DNA from: Acidobacteriota bacterium
GTDB taxonomy: Bacteria; Acidobacteriota; Terriglobia; Terriglobales; Acidobacteriaceae
Reading direction: 5' to 3'
DNA: 64,000 nucleotides
NCBI GenBank assembly: GCA_013289765.1
Contig: JABCZI010000013.1
Coordinates: 78,397 to 142,396 of the forward strand
Shown here one piece after another: positions 1-8,470 of this stretch (its first letter is position 1; every line of letters starts with the position of its first letter). Both the position numbers and the translations under genes were made by a program. The notes beneath the pieces were generated by a model. It saw only the letters and a program-made list of their open reading frames with translations. It ran no database searches and was not told where the DNA came from.

Positions 1-1894
1 TACCAAGCCCCTGAATGAAGTCGCCGGGAATGCCAGCCCCGTACGCCTGCACCGCGTTGAGCTTTGGGAAAGGAGAGGGGAAAGCCGCGACCGAGCCGAA
101 GTCATAGACGCCGCCGTAGTTCACCGTAAATGTGGCGTCGGTCGGAATGTAATCGAAGTCCACACCAAATTTTGTGTTGTGAGTGCCGATGGTCCAGGAG
201 AAATTATCGGTGAACTGATAGCGCTGCTCAGTGCGTTGAATGTAAGAATATGGCTCGCGTCCAAAATAAGCGTATCCGGGAATGTTTACTGCCGGGTCTG
301 AGCCGCCGGGAATCTGCGTGTTGTAGAAGTAAGACAACCCCCGCCGCGCATATTGAAAGCGGAACTCATTCACCTTGTTGTTGCCGATTGTCCAAGTCTC
401 CTGCAGAACTCCGGCAATATCTCGGTAGGTTTGCTGCGAAGTTCTAGAAAATGCGTTTTGGCCGACTGGCTGATCCTGTCCGCTGACCTCGATTCCTGTG
501 ATGGTGCTGGGACTCACATTGGCGCGAAGCATGAGCCGGTTATTCGCATTGATATTGTGGTCGATGCGTAGCGAATAGAGACTCGTGCCCTCGAACACCG
601 GGAAATTTCCGGCTTGCGACCCGATGGTTTGATAGGACGCAGGGACCGGAGCGCACGGCCCCGGAGGAGCGCAACTGGTGGGGAACCCGGCCCAACTGGA
701 TAGGAAACCACCAGTTGCTCCTTGAACCAGCGCCGTCGGCCACGCCCCCGTCAAAGCTTGTCCCGAGGAGGCTCCCGCAAGAACAATATACTGCTCAACA
801 TTAGCCAGCCCAAGGGCTCCTATCGATGCTGGCGTTAACCCGCCGAGGAATGCTGCCTGGTCCGGCGTAACCTGTATTGTTCCAAAAGGAAAACCAATGG
901 TCGATGTATCGAAATTCTGCAGGCCATAGTATCCAATGTTGCTAGCCGGCGCGATGCTCGAGAATCCGGTCTCGTGCCGCCGCGTAATCTCGTAAGAGAA
1001 ATAAAAATACGTCTTATCTTTTTTGATCGGTCCGCCAAAAGCCGCGCCCGCCTGCACTCGCGTATAAGCGGGATTTGAAACCGTACTAAACGGGTTCACC
1101 GCCTGAAAATTACGGTTGCGTAGATATCCGTAAATGTCACCATGAAAATCGTTGGATCCGGAACGCGTAATAATGTTCACCACACCGCCCGAAGCCCGGC
1201 CGTACTCCGGCGCGTAATTGTTGGTGATGATCTGAAACTCCTGCACCGCTTCTTGCGAAACCGTCGAGCGAACTCCGTTCACTCCATTGTCCGTCGCGTC
1301 GGCGCCGTCTACGTTCACCAGGTTCGCGCGCGCACGCTGCCCGCTGATATTGAGGCCTGAGGTAGGGGCCGCGCCGGTATTCGGCGCATTGTCGCGCTGC
1401 ACTTGAGAATCGGTCAGCGTAAAGTTAATGTAGTTGCGCCCATTGATTGGCAGATTGTCGATCCGGCGCTGCCCGATTGTATCCGTGGTTGATGTGCGAG
1501 ACGTCTCGATCAAGTCAACCTGCGAAGTCACTTCCACTACTTCTCGTCCCGTAGCCACGGCCAACGTAACTGGAAGTTCCACGAGACCACCCACTGTGAT
1601 GCTTACATTCCTGGCCTCTGCTTTGCCGAATCCCGGAGCGCTCACTGTGACGATGTATTCGCCTGGCGGCAGCTGTCGTGCGTTGTAGCCGCCCTCGCCG
1701 TCGCCGGTTGCCGTGCGCTCCACACCTTTAGCAACATCGCCTAGGGTGACTGTTGCGTTGGTCACAACATTGCTCTTGGGATCTTTCACGGTTACGTGCA
1801 AATCGCCCGTGGAAGCGCCCCCTTGCCCGAAGGCAATCGAGGAAAGCAATGCGAAAAACAGCGAGATCGAGAAAGCTTGCAGGCTCCGGATCAT
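1..1894 (-). CDS. TonB-dependent receptor, Oar-like, partial (C-terminus off window)
   Basis: Outer-membrane receptor taking up an unknown substrate with energy from TonB. The 631 visible codons are one open frame running off the left edge. Residues 1-23 are a signal peptide ending AFGQ. Residues ~28-110 form a carboxypeptidase-regulatory-like beta sandwich, and a plug domain follows with VNVDGADATDNGV, SQEAVQEFQIITNNY and GGVVNIITRSGSN; the beta-barrel begins after it. This order is typical of the large OmpA-related/Oar receptor family expanded in Acidobacteria. The start is the ATG directly before the signal peptide; no strong ribosome site is visible. The ligand cannot be inferred. Confidence 0.9.
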   Translation of the reverse strand, partial: MIRSLQAFSISLFFALLSSIAFGQGGASTGDLHVTVKDPKSNVVTNATVTLGDVAKGVERTATGDGEGGYNARQLPPGEYIVTVSAPGFGKAEARNVSITVGGLVELPVTLAVATGREVVEVTSQVDLIETSRTSTTDTIGQRRIDNLPINGRNYINFTLTDSQVQRDNAPNTGAAPTSGLNISGQRARANLVNVDGADATDNGVNGVRSTVSQEAVQEFQIITNNYAPEYGRASGGVVNIITRSGSNDFHGDIYGYLRNRNFQAVNPFSTVSNPAYTRVQAGAAFGGPIKKDKTYFYFSYEITRRHETGFSSIAPASNIGYYGLQNFDTSTIGFPFGTIQVTPDQAAFLGGLTPASIGALGLANVEQYIVLAGASSGQALTGAWPTALVQGATGGFLSSWAGFPTSCAPPGPCAPVPASYQTIGSQAGNFPVFEGTSLYSLRIDHNINANNRLMLRANVSPSTITGIEVSGQDQPVGQNAFSRTSQQTYRDIAGVLQETWTIGNNKVNEFRFQYARRGLSYFYNTQIPGGSDPAVNIPGYAYFGREPYSYIQRTEQRYQFTDNFSWTIGTHNTKFGVDFDYIPTDATFTVNYGGVYDFGSVAAFPSPFPKLNAVQAYGAGIPGDFIQGLG

Positions 1895-2138
1895 AGAGTG
1901 TCCCTTAAGTCCGCTCACTTCCAGGTGGCGGCGGAAATAACTCCCAAAATTTTTTGCCGAAAAATATTGCAGATTCTGGGGTGGTAGGTTCCCGCTGGTT
2001 TTTACACTAGAAGAGGGCAGGAAAACAAGGTAAGAATGGACAGGGTGTTGCGCAAGTTAACGCGCAAGTTTCGTGCGCCGCGGCGAGATCGTGCGTCAGG
2101 ATGCAGACGTGGCACTTGTTATCTGTGATGGCCCCAGG

Positions 2139-2678
2139 CTAAAGCCGCGCCGACAAACGAACCGGTACTGCGGGGTTCTGCAACCGGCCCAGCAGCATGG
2201 CCGCGCCGCTGAGTTGTTCGTAGCGTTCGACCACCCGCACGGCGGCAAACCCGGAGTTCGGCCAGGCCAGCGCGAGATAGATCCGTGCCAGCGCCACCGT
2301 AGTATTGCGCCGCAACACCAGAGCGTCGTTCACTAATTGTCGCGCGGCCCCGGCAACACGCGCATCGCCACTTGCAACCGCAGCTTCGCCCACTCGTACC
2401 AGCACAACCGCATTGCTCGCCGCGACATGGACATAGGCAGCCATGGCGCGCAAGCGCTCGCGACGCACCGCGCGAAATCGATTCGCAGGCAAGCGCCGCC
2501 GCAGGTAATCGTCCTCAGCGGGATTGATCAGGTTGCGGAAAGCCTCGATGTCGATCGGACGGATCGAGACCGCCAAGCCGATGCTTCTCTTGGCCTGCAA
2601 ACTTTGCGAGACGGCCAGGCGCAAAATAATGCCCAGCGCAAGCGCAGCCGCCACAACGATAACAATGGCCAGATTCAT
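2139..2678 (-). CDS. hypothetical membrane-anchored protein
   Basis: Unrecognised protein of 179 residues. One hydrophobic segment at residues ~3-22 should anchor it with the rest outside the membrane or in the periplasm. The remainder is helical, rich in Ala, Arg and Val, with no cysteines or catalytic motif. Its ATG overlaps the stop of the upstream membrane gene (ATGA), so the two are very probably cotranscribed and may act together. The operator-like palindrome upstream of that gene would then control both. No function is proposed. Confidence 0.6.
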   Translation of the reverse strand: MNLAIVIVVAAALALGIILRLAVSQSLQAKRSIGLAVSIRPIDIEAFRNLINPAEDDYLRRRLPANRFRAVRRERLRAMAAYVHVAASNAVVLVRVGEAAVASGDARVAGAARQLVNDALVLRRNTTVALARIYLALAWPNSGFAAVRVVERYEQLSGAAMLLGRLQNPAVPVRLSARL

Positions 2679-3445
2679 TGTTGTAGTAAACGCTCCAGTT
2701 CCCGGTTCCAGATGTCGAGATTATTCTCAGGCAGATGAACCGCCGAGGTCGCGAAACTGTTCTGCGGAGCGAGAAGGTAGTAAAACCAGATCAGGACACA
2801 GATGTGATACGTGGCCATGTTAAGGAAATCGAGGAGGTGACGACTTTGCAGTAGACCGCCATTTGCCATGACGGCCCATGTGGCCAAATGCACCGAAGAC
2901 GAAATGCCGCGGCCCAGCCCAATGCCGAGGGTCGCTTTGTCCCAGGTCAATTTAAAGCAAGCGGTGAATAGGAAGAGGAATAAGATGAGGCCGCATTCGA
3001 CCATGTACAGCGTCTGTTGCAGAATAGTTGCGCGGTATCCTATCGCGAACTGGTGACTGTCGACGGGCGCGTAGGCAGCTGCCAAGGTTGCGAGCAGCAC
3101 AAAAACTGCACTCATACAGCTGATCAGCCGACCACCCACTTTGGCGATCGCCGGCCGTGAGCGCAGCAGATGAAAAAACAATTCCCCGACAACAGCGAGT
3201 CGGAAGAGGCCTTCAATGATCAAGCCGACGGAGAAAACAACCCACCACGCCGTTACGCTGCCCAAAGGGACGACGTCCATCACATAGAGGATGGACTCCT
3301 CTGCCGCTCCGTAGACGAGGTAGGTAAAAAAAACCGGGAACTGCCGGTGAAGGCCCCGTCGCCACAGGAGTACGGCGAGCGCTGCTTGCAGCACGTGTGG
3401 GCCGATCCACAGATAGTGCCAAAGCAATGAATGCGGCTGCAGCAT
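2675..3445 (-). CDS. hypothetical polytopic membrane protein
   Basis: Unrecognised integral membrane protein of 256 residues with about six or seven predicted hydrophobic helices, for example around residues 10-28, 36-55, 63-90, 105-125, 145-165 and 205-230. It is first in a two-gene unit with the membrane-anchored protein downstream (4-bp ATGA overlap). A 20-bp near-palindrome lies 58 bp upstream of its start and matches sites near the XRE regulator gene, which suggests control by that regulator (inference). No signature motif for a transporter or enzyme is visible. Confidence 0.65.
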   Translation of the reverse strand: MLQPHSLLWHYLWIGPHVLQAALAVLLWRRGLHRQFPVFFTYLVYGAAEESILYVMDVVPLGSVTAWWVVFSVGLIIEGLFRLAVVGELFFHLLRSRPAIAKVGGRLISCMSAVFVLLATLAAAYAPVDSHQFAIGYRATILQQTLYMVECGLILFLFLFTACFKLTWDKATLGIGLGRGISSSVHLATWAVMANGGLLQSRHLLDFLNMATYHICVLIWFYYLLAPQNSFATSAVHLPENNLDIWNRELERLLQQ

Positions 3446-3502
3446 ATTCGTGGCAAAGAACTATACCGCGATCCGCTGCAGCCGACAAGATCGGCACTGT
3501 GC

Positions 3503-3522
3503 GCGTTCGGTTTTCGTAACGC
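3503..3522. promoter_or_regulatory. operator-like palindrome, copy 1
   Basis: Reads GCGTTCGGTTTTCGTAACGC. It matches the TTGTTCGGAWTTCGTAACAA motif seen at three other places in the first 5.4 kb, and its end bases have changed together so that the symmetry is kept. It lies between the small-peptide gene and the start of the membrane-protein pair, where an operator for the pair would sit. Confidence 0.55.
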
Positions 3523-3531
3523 AACCAGCAA

Positions 3532-3648
3532 CTACGGCCTGCACGCACCGGTACAGGTAGGGGTGCCATCGGCATGAGCGACAGTGGGACCAACGAAAGT
3601 ATTGAGGAAAAGAATCGCTGCGGCTAGGACGAGCAGGGTACGTTTCAC
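3532..3648 (-). CDS. tiny secreted peptide precursor with two cysteines
   Basis: A 38-residue precursor starting at a GTG preceded by AAGGAG nine bases upstream; this ribosome site decides the start, although the frame is open further upstream. Residues 1-26 form a signal peptide (VKRT, a hydrophobic core, then THVAHA-like Ala-x-Ala: VAHA), leaving a predicted mature peptide DGTPTCTGACRP with two cysteines. Operator-like palindromes lie about 85 bp upstream and just downstream. Small secreted proteins of this kind occur in acidobacteria; the role is unknown. A signal, toxin or redox peptide are all possible. Confidence 0.6.
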   Translation of the reverse strand: MKRTLLVLAAAILFLNTFVGPTVAHADGTPTCTGACRP

Positions 3649-3732
3649 GGTTATTTTCTCCTTGTTTGAAAAAGCGAACCGTGATACTTTCATGTCCTTC
3701 CGACAGCGGAAAGTTACGTAAGGTCCTTTCTT

Positions 3733-3752
3733 TTGTTCGGAATTCGTAACAA
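3733..3752. promoter_or_regulatory. operator-like palindrome, copy 2
   Basis: TTGTTCGGAATTCGTAACAA, a near-perfect palindrome located 85 bp upstream of the small-peptide GTG and between that gene and the divergent gene at 3948. It differs by single bases from copies 3 and 4 beside the XRE gene. Confidence 0.6.
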
Positions 3753-3947
3753 GAAACATCCCAATTCTGTCTGAATTAACCCCCTCAATGGCGCTACGAG
3801 ATGGGCGCTTCGCGGTTCAAGTGCTAAGCGCTGCAATGTCTGTTTTTCTCTTTCATAATTGCAGCGGAACCGTGCTATTTTTAGGCTGCGTGTGTGGCGC
3901 AGTTAGCGCAGCGCCCCCAATAATTGCCAGAAAGTTGTAGCCGGGCC

Positions 3948-4367
3948 ATGACGCTGAAATCCGCTCTACAGGATCTGCGAGAAACTACGTTGGCCGCCAT
4001 TTCCGGCCTCTTGGGGAAACTGTCCTATCTCGCATCACTGCGCCGGCGCGAGGGCGGATACCTGCATTGGGGTTTGTCGCTGGTCCACGGCGAAGAGTCT
4101 TCAGAAGGCGCGCTGAGGGCGGCTCAAACTGAGGCGTTGTCGAACGTGCTGCGCACGCCGATCTCGGAACTTGTGGAAGATTTGCGCGAGTCGAACCGAA
4201 ACAGCGAAAAAACTGCGGAAGGATACGTCGAAAACATGCGGGAACAGTTCACAGAACTGCTTCCTTCCGCGGACGATGCAGCCTCGGCGGCGCATCTTAA
4301 TTCAGTGCTGATTGCCCTTTCGAGCCTGGAGAAGGCCCAAAAGCCTGCCACTCCGTCAACTTCATAG
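3948..4367 (+). CDS. conserved hypothetical helical protein
   Basis: A 139-residue soluble protein, mostly helical (Leu/Glu/Ala-rich), no cysteines, no signal peptide. I do not recognise a named family. The ATG (MTLKSALQDL) is preferred over an upstream in-frame ATG at 3924 because the protein-like amphipathic helix begins there. Its last 71 bp overlap the 3' end of the convergent XRE regulator gene, and it is divergent from the small-peptide gene, with an operator-like palindrome between them. It may therefore belong to the same local regulon. Confidence 0.6.
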   Translation: MTLKSALQDLRETTLAAISGLLGKLSYLASLRRREGGYLHWGLSLVHGEESSEGALRAAQTEALSNVLRTPISELVEDLRESNRNSEKTAEGYVENMREQFTELLPSADDAASAAHLNSVLIALSSLEKAQKPATPSTS

Positions 4368-5103
4368 CTATCCCTACAATCTGCCCGATAATTTCTGCTT
4401 CCTGCGGATGCCGCAACACCCGGATCGGAACCGGCGACAAGGGATGCGGCTGCAGCACAATATCATCCCGGCGCATGCTGCACCAGCAGCAGGTATGCCC
4501 TTCGCGCGTCTCCACAAAATAAATGGGACGCTCATACTCGCACCGCCACAATCCCTCCACTACTTTATTCTTTGCCTCATCCACTTGAATGAAACTTCCC
4601 GGCGGCAGAATCGGGTACATCGTGAAATCCTGGTTGCCGATGTAGCCATAAGTGAAATCGCTGTGGGCGAATTGCGCGAGATACGACAACGGCACCAGAC
4701 CCCACTGTTCCACCATGCGCCCGAGATTCGAGGTTCGTTGCTGATCGAAGCCGGGGTCCATGCGGATCGGCATCTGCACCGACGACAGCCCAGAGAGCGC
4801 CTCCGATACATGCGAGTGCGGTGGAGCAATCATCCCCAAATCCGCTGCCACATTGTTCAAGTCGACGCCGTACCACGCCATCAGTTCCCGTAAATCGCGG
4901 CGGTAGATTACCGCCAGCGAGTAGAGCCGGAAAATACTGGGCAGAACGCCCTTGGTTTCAATGTCCGACAAACGGCTGGGAGGAATTGAGTATTCTTCGT
5001 TGCGATATTTCTCAGCCATGCGCGCGCTCGACATCTCAATATCGCGCATGGTTAACCCGAGTTTCTCGCGCAGGGTGCGAAGGCTTTTACCTGCAGGGAG
5101 CAT
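4297..5103 (-). CDS. XRE-family regulator with S24-like C-terminal domain
   Basis: DNA-binding regulator of 268 residues. An N-terminal XRE helix-turn-helix (residues ~7-70; LRTLREKLGLTMRDIE and SRLSDIETKG) is followed by a linker and a C-terminal region (~155-255) with the outline of the LexA/S24 fold (MYPILPPGSFIQVD, YERPIYFVETREG, IIGQIVGIAM). The position of the usual catalytic serine reads QDFTMYP, so autoproteolysis is unlikely and the domain may only sense or dimerise (inference). The start is fixed by GGAGG six bases upstream of the ATG. Two operator-like palindromes lie upstream, suggesting autoregulation. Confidence 0.8.
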   Translation of the reverse strand: MLPAGKSLRTLREKLGLTMRDIEMSSARMAEKYRNEEYSIPPSRLSDIETKGVLPSIFRLYSLAVIYRRDLRELMAWYGVDLNNVAADLGMIAPPHSHVSEALSGLSSVQMPIRMDPGFDQQRTSNLGRMVEQWGLVPLSYLAQFAHSDFTYGYIGNQDFTMYPILPPGSFIQVDEAKNKVVEGLWRCEYERPIYFVETREGHTCCWCSMRRDDIVLQPHPLSPVPIRVLRHPQEAEIIGQIVGIAMKLTEWQAFGPSPGSKGQSALN

Positions 5104-5190
5104 GCCACGCCTCCATAAAAGTGTTCGCAATCATAGCAGGGCGGGCTTTATTTGCACCTGAAATTATGATTAATTTTTGGTCAAGAAGAT

Positions 5191-5210
5191 TTGTTACGAA
5201 ATCCGAACAA
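5191..5210. promoter_or_regulatory. operator-like palindrome, copy 3
   Basis: TTGTTACGAAATCCGAACAA, 87 bp upstream of the XRE start codon. It is the reverse complement of copy 4 over 19 of 20 bases, so the two copies face each other across 93 bp. It is a likely binding site for the XRE protein itself. Confidence 0.6.
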
Positions 5211-5303
5211 CGTTTCACCAGCGTCTGGAGCGGATGAATGCCAATATTGATCCGGAATACAAAGCCAGATCGCGGGAGTCATTATCGTTGTTTATCTGCA
5301 GCT

Positions 5304-5323
5304 CTGTTCGGATTTCGTAACAA
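5304..5323. promoter_or_regulatory. operator-like palindrome, copy 4
   Basis: CTGTTCGGATTTCGTAACAA, inverted relative to copy 3 and lying between the XRE promoter region and the 3' end of the asparaginase gene. Paired operators of this spacing could allow DNA looping over the XRE promoter (inference). Confidence 0.55.
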
Positions 5324-5361
5324 CAGGAGACCGATTTCGCAAAATCAACCCTGGAGCCGTC

Positions 5362-6297
5362 TCAGCCCTGCACGCCCGATTCTTCGCGCTCTACCCCGAC
5401 TTCTTCTTTTTTCTCCGTTTTCGAGCCCCAGGCCATCCTCGGAGTGCTGTGCGCGATCCCCACCTGCCCCAGCCCGTTCAGCACGATAATCCCGCCATGC
5501 CCATTCAGCCGCTGCTTTAGATAATTCATCGCCTCCTGCGCGGCCCATTCCGGCAAGTTCCCCGACATTACTCGGTCCGCCGTCCACTTGGCCAGCACCA
5601 GCTTCATGATTGGCTCGCCCCAACCGGTGGTCGAAACCGCGGCGCTCAGATTATCTGCATAGCAGCCGCAGCCAATTAGCGACGAATCTCCCAAACGTCC
5701 CGGAGCTTTGTTCAGCGTCCCGCCCGTCGAAGTCGCCGCCGCGATGTTACCCGCCGCATCCAAAGCCACGGCGCCGACTGTGTCATGGGAAATTGCCGGA
5801 GCGAATAAATCTTTCCCTTCCTGACCAGCCGTATCCTGCTGATATTCGCGCAGCCGCTCTACCTCGCGCGCAATCACCAGGTCTTCGTTCTTGCACAACT
5901 CGACGCCATGCTCGGCGGCAAAGCGCTCCGCACCTTCGGCGACGAAATACACATGCGGACTCTCACTCAGGATCTTGCGTGCGGCCCGCACAGGATTGCG
6001 CAACCGCTCAACGCATCCCACGCCGCCGGCGCGCAGCGTTGATCCGTCCATGATTAGCGCGTCGAGCTGCACTTTGCCGTCGCGGTTGAGAAAGCTGCCG
6101 CGCCCCGCGTCGAAGGTGTCGTCGTCTTCCATGATGACGACCGCTTCTTCGACCGCGTCGAGCGCCGCGCCGCCGCGAGCGAGCACGCTCCAGCCGGCGG
6201 CCATCGCGTTGCGGACTCCGTTAATGTGGGCATCGACCATGTCATCCGGCATGGCCCAAGCTCCCCCGTGAACTACCAGAACTGGATTGGTTGGCAT
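5362..6297 (-). CDS. iaaA: isoaspartyl peptidase / type III L-asparaginase (Ntn hydrolase)
   Basis: Hydrolyses beta-aspartyl dipeptides and L-asparagine. The 311 residues match the plant-type asparaginase family: N-terminal VVHGGAW, then FDAGRGS, and the autocleavage site HDTVGAVALD, where Thr173 becomes the N-terminal nucleophile of the beta subunit. GTLNKAPGRLGDSS follows and supplies the substrate-binding residues. The C-terminal ~20 residues are charged and extend past the usual end. No signal peptide is visible, so it is cytoplasmic. It appears monocistronic. Confidence 0.93.
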   Translation of the reverse strand: MPTNPVLVVHGGAWAMPDDMVDAHINGVRNAMAAGWSVLARGGAALDAVEEAVVIMEDDDTFDAGRGSFLNRDGKVQLDALIMDGSTLRAGGVGCVERLRNPVRAARKILSESPHVYFVAEGAERFAAEHGVELCKNEDLVIAREVERLREYQQDTAGQEGKDLFAPAISHDTVGAVALDAAGNIAAATSTGGTLNKAPGRLGDSSLIGCGCYADNLSAAVSTTGWGEPIMKLVLAKWTADRVMSGNLPEWAAQEAMNYLKQRLNGHGGIIVLNGLGQVGIAHSTPRMAWGSKTEKKEEVGVEREESGVQG

Positions 6298-6797
6298 CGC
6301 GCTTTAGTCTAGCAAAGCGGCTGCCGGGGCCGGCTTCCGGCGTTCTTTCGGCGGCGGACAGTCGGACCTTTGGGACTTAGAAGGAAGGAGATCCGGATTA
6401 AAAAAATTACGGATTGATTCGCTAAAATATCTGTTTACAACAACTTACACAGTCTTGACGTAGTGAGATCCGCGCAAAATATTGATTGCAAATAACTTGC
6501 CTGCAAAATATTGTGAAATAAGGAGTTAGCGGTGTCATGATCCCTGCATATCTATCTCTGCCTCTGGCTTGGGGCCATCATTTATCGTCTCGCCTGTGGA
6601 AGGCAAGGTTAGATGTCACAATGGGCTGTAAGTAAACGCCGGAGTCCACCGATTCCTCCAGGGGCATACCCCTCTGCTTGGGGGAGGCACAGGGGCATTC
6701 CCTTCGATTCGCCGCTGCGGATGTTACAGCACCGAGAGCGCTGGTGATGTTGTTGCAGCAATGGAGTGGGCTGCGGGTGGGGGTTCCTGAGTGCGAG
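6298..6797. other. 500-bp stretch without a convincing gene
   Basis: An AT-rich part at about 6400-6530 holds two direct copies of GCAAAATATTG (6474 and 6503). AGGAG follows at 6521, ahead of an ATG at 6537 that opens only 32 codons; I do not call that a gene. GC-rich imperfect inverted repeats lie around 6655-6705. It may hold the asparaginase promoter and remnants of another gene. Confidence 0.4.
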
Positions 6798-7186
6798 CTA
6801 CACAACGGGTACCGGCACGCGCTCGACTGTCTGCTTCGCCGGTGCCAGGACGATCAGGACTAAGCCGATGACAGGAAACACGGCCCCACCAATGAGAGGT
6901 CTTCGCGTTCGTTCGGAAGATGGACTGCCATGACCGACATCACAGCGCCATGAGCAATATTCGCCCAGGCTGCGAAAGCAATCACGCTGCGATTCGCCGA
7001 TGGATTGCGGGCTGCCAGCAGCAAGAAAACCCCAAGCGTGACATAAAGGCTCAGCATCATCGGCAAAGCATCCTCCTTATTCGTTTTCCAGCCGTCTTGG
7101 ACGGACCTCACGATGGGATAAATGCCAGCCGAAAACGCCAACCCCAACAACACCAGTAGAACCTTCAGCACTCGTTCTCGAATCAT
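6798..7186 (-). pseudogene. DUF6632-like small membrane protein, frameshifted
   Basis: The ATG is preceded by AGGAGGG and opens a membrane protein with LLVLLGLAFSAGIYP, MMLSLYVTLGVFLLLAARNP and FAAWANIAHGAVMS, as in the DUF6632 family. The frame stops early near 6860. The adjacent frame, beginning close to 6890, encodes a plausible missing last helix (LIGGAVFPVIGLVLIVLAP) and ends with VERVPVPVV and a stop at 6798. The whole locus is 389 bp, not a multiple of three. Either a true frameshift mutation or a one-base sequence error explains this. It lies downstream of the ABC operon on the same strand. Confidence 0.65.
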
Positions 7187-7404
7187 TGGTTGCCCTCCTC
7201 TAAAGTTCTGGTCAATCACCACATCGTTAGCTGGATGGCTATGGCACTTCGCGGCCTCCGCGTTGGCGTCTTTCAGGATTGGCATGTCGGGACCCGCGTT
7301 TTCCCAGACGCGATCGCCATTTCACCGCCGCGCTGGCCTGCTACTTCCATCGTTGAACGTTCACGCCGCGGCCGAGGTCACCGCAAGCAAAGAGAGGCGG
7401 CTGC

Positions 7405-7590
7405 TCACCGGCTTAAGCGATAGAAGAGAGCCGTCATGGCGACATAGAAAGCGGTCGCGCTTAGATCTGCCGCAGCCAACCTACCGTGAAAGAAGAGAAC
7501 GAATACGCCCGTCAACATGGTGAGCAAGTAATAGGCAATGACAAGCTTGGCTCTATGGCGTGGCAGCCTGTCTGCAATCCGTTCCATCAT
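7405..7590 (-). CDS. small two-helix membrane protein
   Basis: A 61-residue protein with two hydrophobic segments (AYYLLTMLTGVFVLFF and LSATAFYVAMTALFY). Its ATG overlaps the stop of the upstream DUF2306-like gene (ATGA), so it is probably the last intact gene of the GntR/ABC operon. No family is recognised. Such short partners often assist or modulate a neighbouring membrane protein, but that is speculation here. Confidence 0.6.
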   Translation of the reverse strand: MMERIADRLPRHRAKLVIAYYLLTMLTGVFVLFFHGRLAAADLSATAFYVAMTALFYRLSR

Positions 7591-8426
7591 TTCAGCGTCC
7601 CCTCTAGCAAAGGCCACCACATGAACGTGGCGATGCCGAATATTCCGACGCCCATAAGAACCGTGAGTACTATCAGACTTCCGGCCATGGCAAATCGTCC
7701 GTTGGGAGTACCGCTTTCCTTTGCGCGGAGGTAGAGCTCAAGAACGGCGAGGGGCACCAGATAGCAGCCGAAATCCAGGAAGCTGGCGAACGGCCCGTCG
7801 AGGCTGTCCCGGCCGCCCAATAAGCCCCGGATTATCATCCACGAAAGGAAGCCAACGCGCGTGAACCATTGCGCATTCGCCACAAGATAGGTACGCAGCG
7901 CCCACCGGCGATGCGTGGACATCTCATGCGCACGAGCCGAGCGCCAAGCCAGAACGCAGAAGAGGATGATGAGCACAGCGTTGAGACTGATGGCGAGACC
8001 GCTGACAATGTTTTCGCGGTCGCCGCGCACCCATTCCATGTAGAGGCCGGAGACGCTCAGGCCTAACGCGGTTACGAAGAACACCCGCCCTACCCACCTA
8101 TGAACGGAAATGGCGCGAGTCCGTATCTGCGGAATCAGCTGGATCGCTCCGCCGAACGCTATGATCGAGGCTAGCAAAGCATGCGCGCCGAAGGCCAGAT
8201 TTCCAGCGGTATCGCCGCGGACGTATGACATACGGAGAAAGGTGTTCCTGGTCCAGGCCTGGAAATTTCCGGTAAGGGTCGAGGGGCCATAGAACCCCAC
8301 GAGGTAGTAGAGGAACGCCCACTGCCCAATGACGGCCACCACAAACCAAAATCCGGCGGCCGCTTTCAAGGCAGTATCCGCGACTGAATTCAGCTCGAAC
8401 CGGTTAGTCATTACAGCTGTGCTCAT
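7587..8426 (-). CDS. DUF2306-type membrane protein
   Basis: Integral membrane protein of 279 residues with about eight hydrophobic helices. The HALLASIIAFGGAIQLIP stretch and the HRWVGRVFFVTALGLSVSGLYM segment are typical of DUF2306, where conserved histidines in helices suggest haem or metal binding (family-level inference). The ATG of MSTAVMTNRFEL is chosen over one 13 codons upstream since it places a short soluble N-terminus before the first helix. It is cotranscribed with the ABC permease 44 bp upstream and the small membrane gene downstream. Confidence 0.7.
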   Translation of the reverse strand: MSTAVMTNRFELNSVADTALKAAAGFWFVVAVIGQWAFLYYLVGFYGPSTLTGNFQAWTRNTFLRMSYVRGDTAGNLAFGAHALLASIIAFGGAIQLIPQIRTRAISVHRWVGRVFFVTALGLSVSGLYMEWVRGDRENIVSGLAISLNAVLIILFCVLAWRSARAHEMSTHRRWALRTYLVANAQWFTRVGFLSWMIIRGLLGGRDSLDGPFASFLDFGCYLVPLAVLELYLRAKESGTPNGRFAMAGSLIVLTVLMGVGIFGIATFMWWPLLEGTLK

Positions 8427-8470
8427 ATCGTTTCTCCGTACGCGATCGCTGGAGAGCAAGTGCATGCGAA

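Noticed and set aside
6537..6635. 32-codon frame after AGGAG
   Set aside because: Too short, spacing to the ribosome site is long (11 bases), and no recognisable signal or motif.
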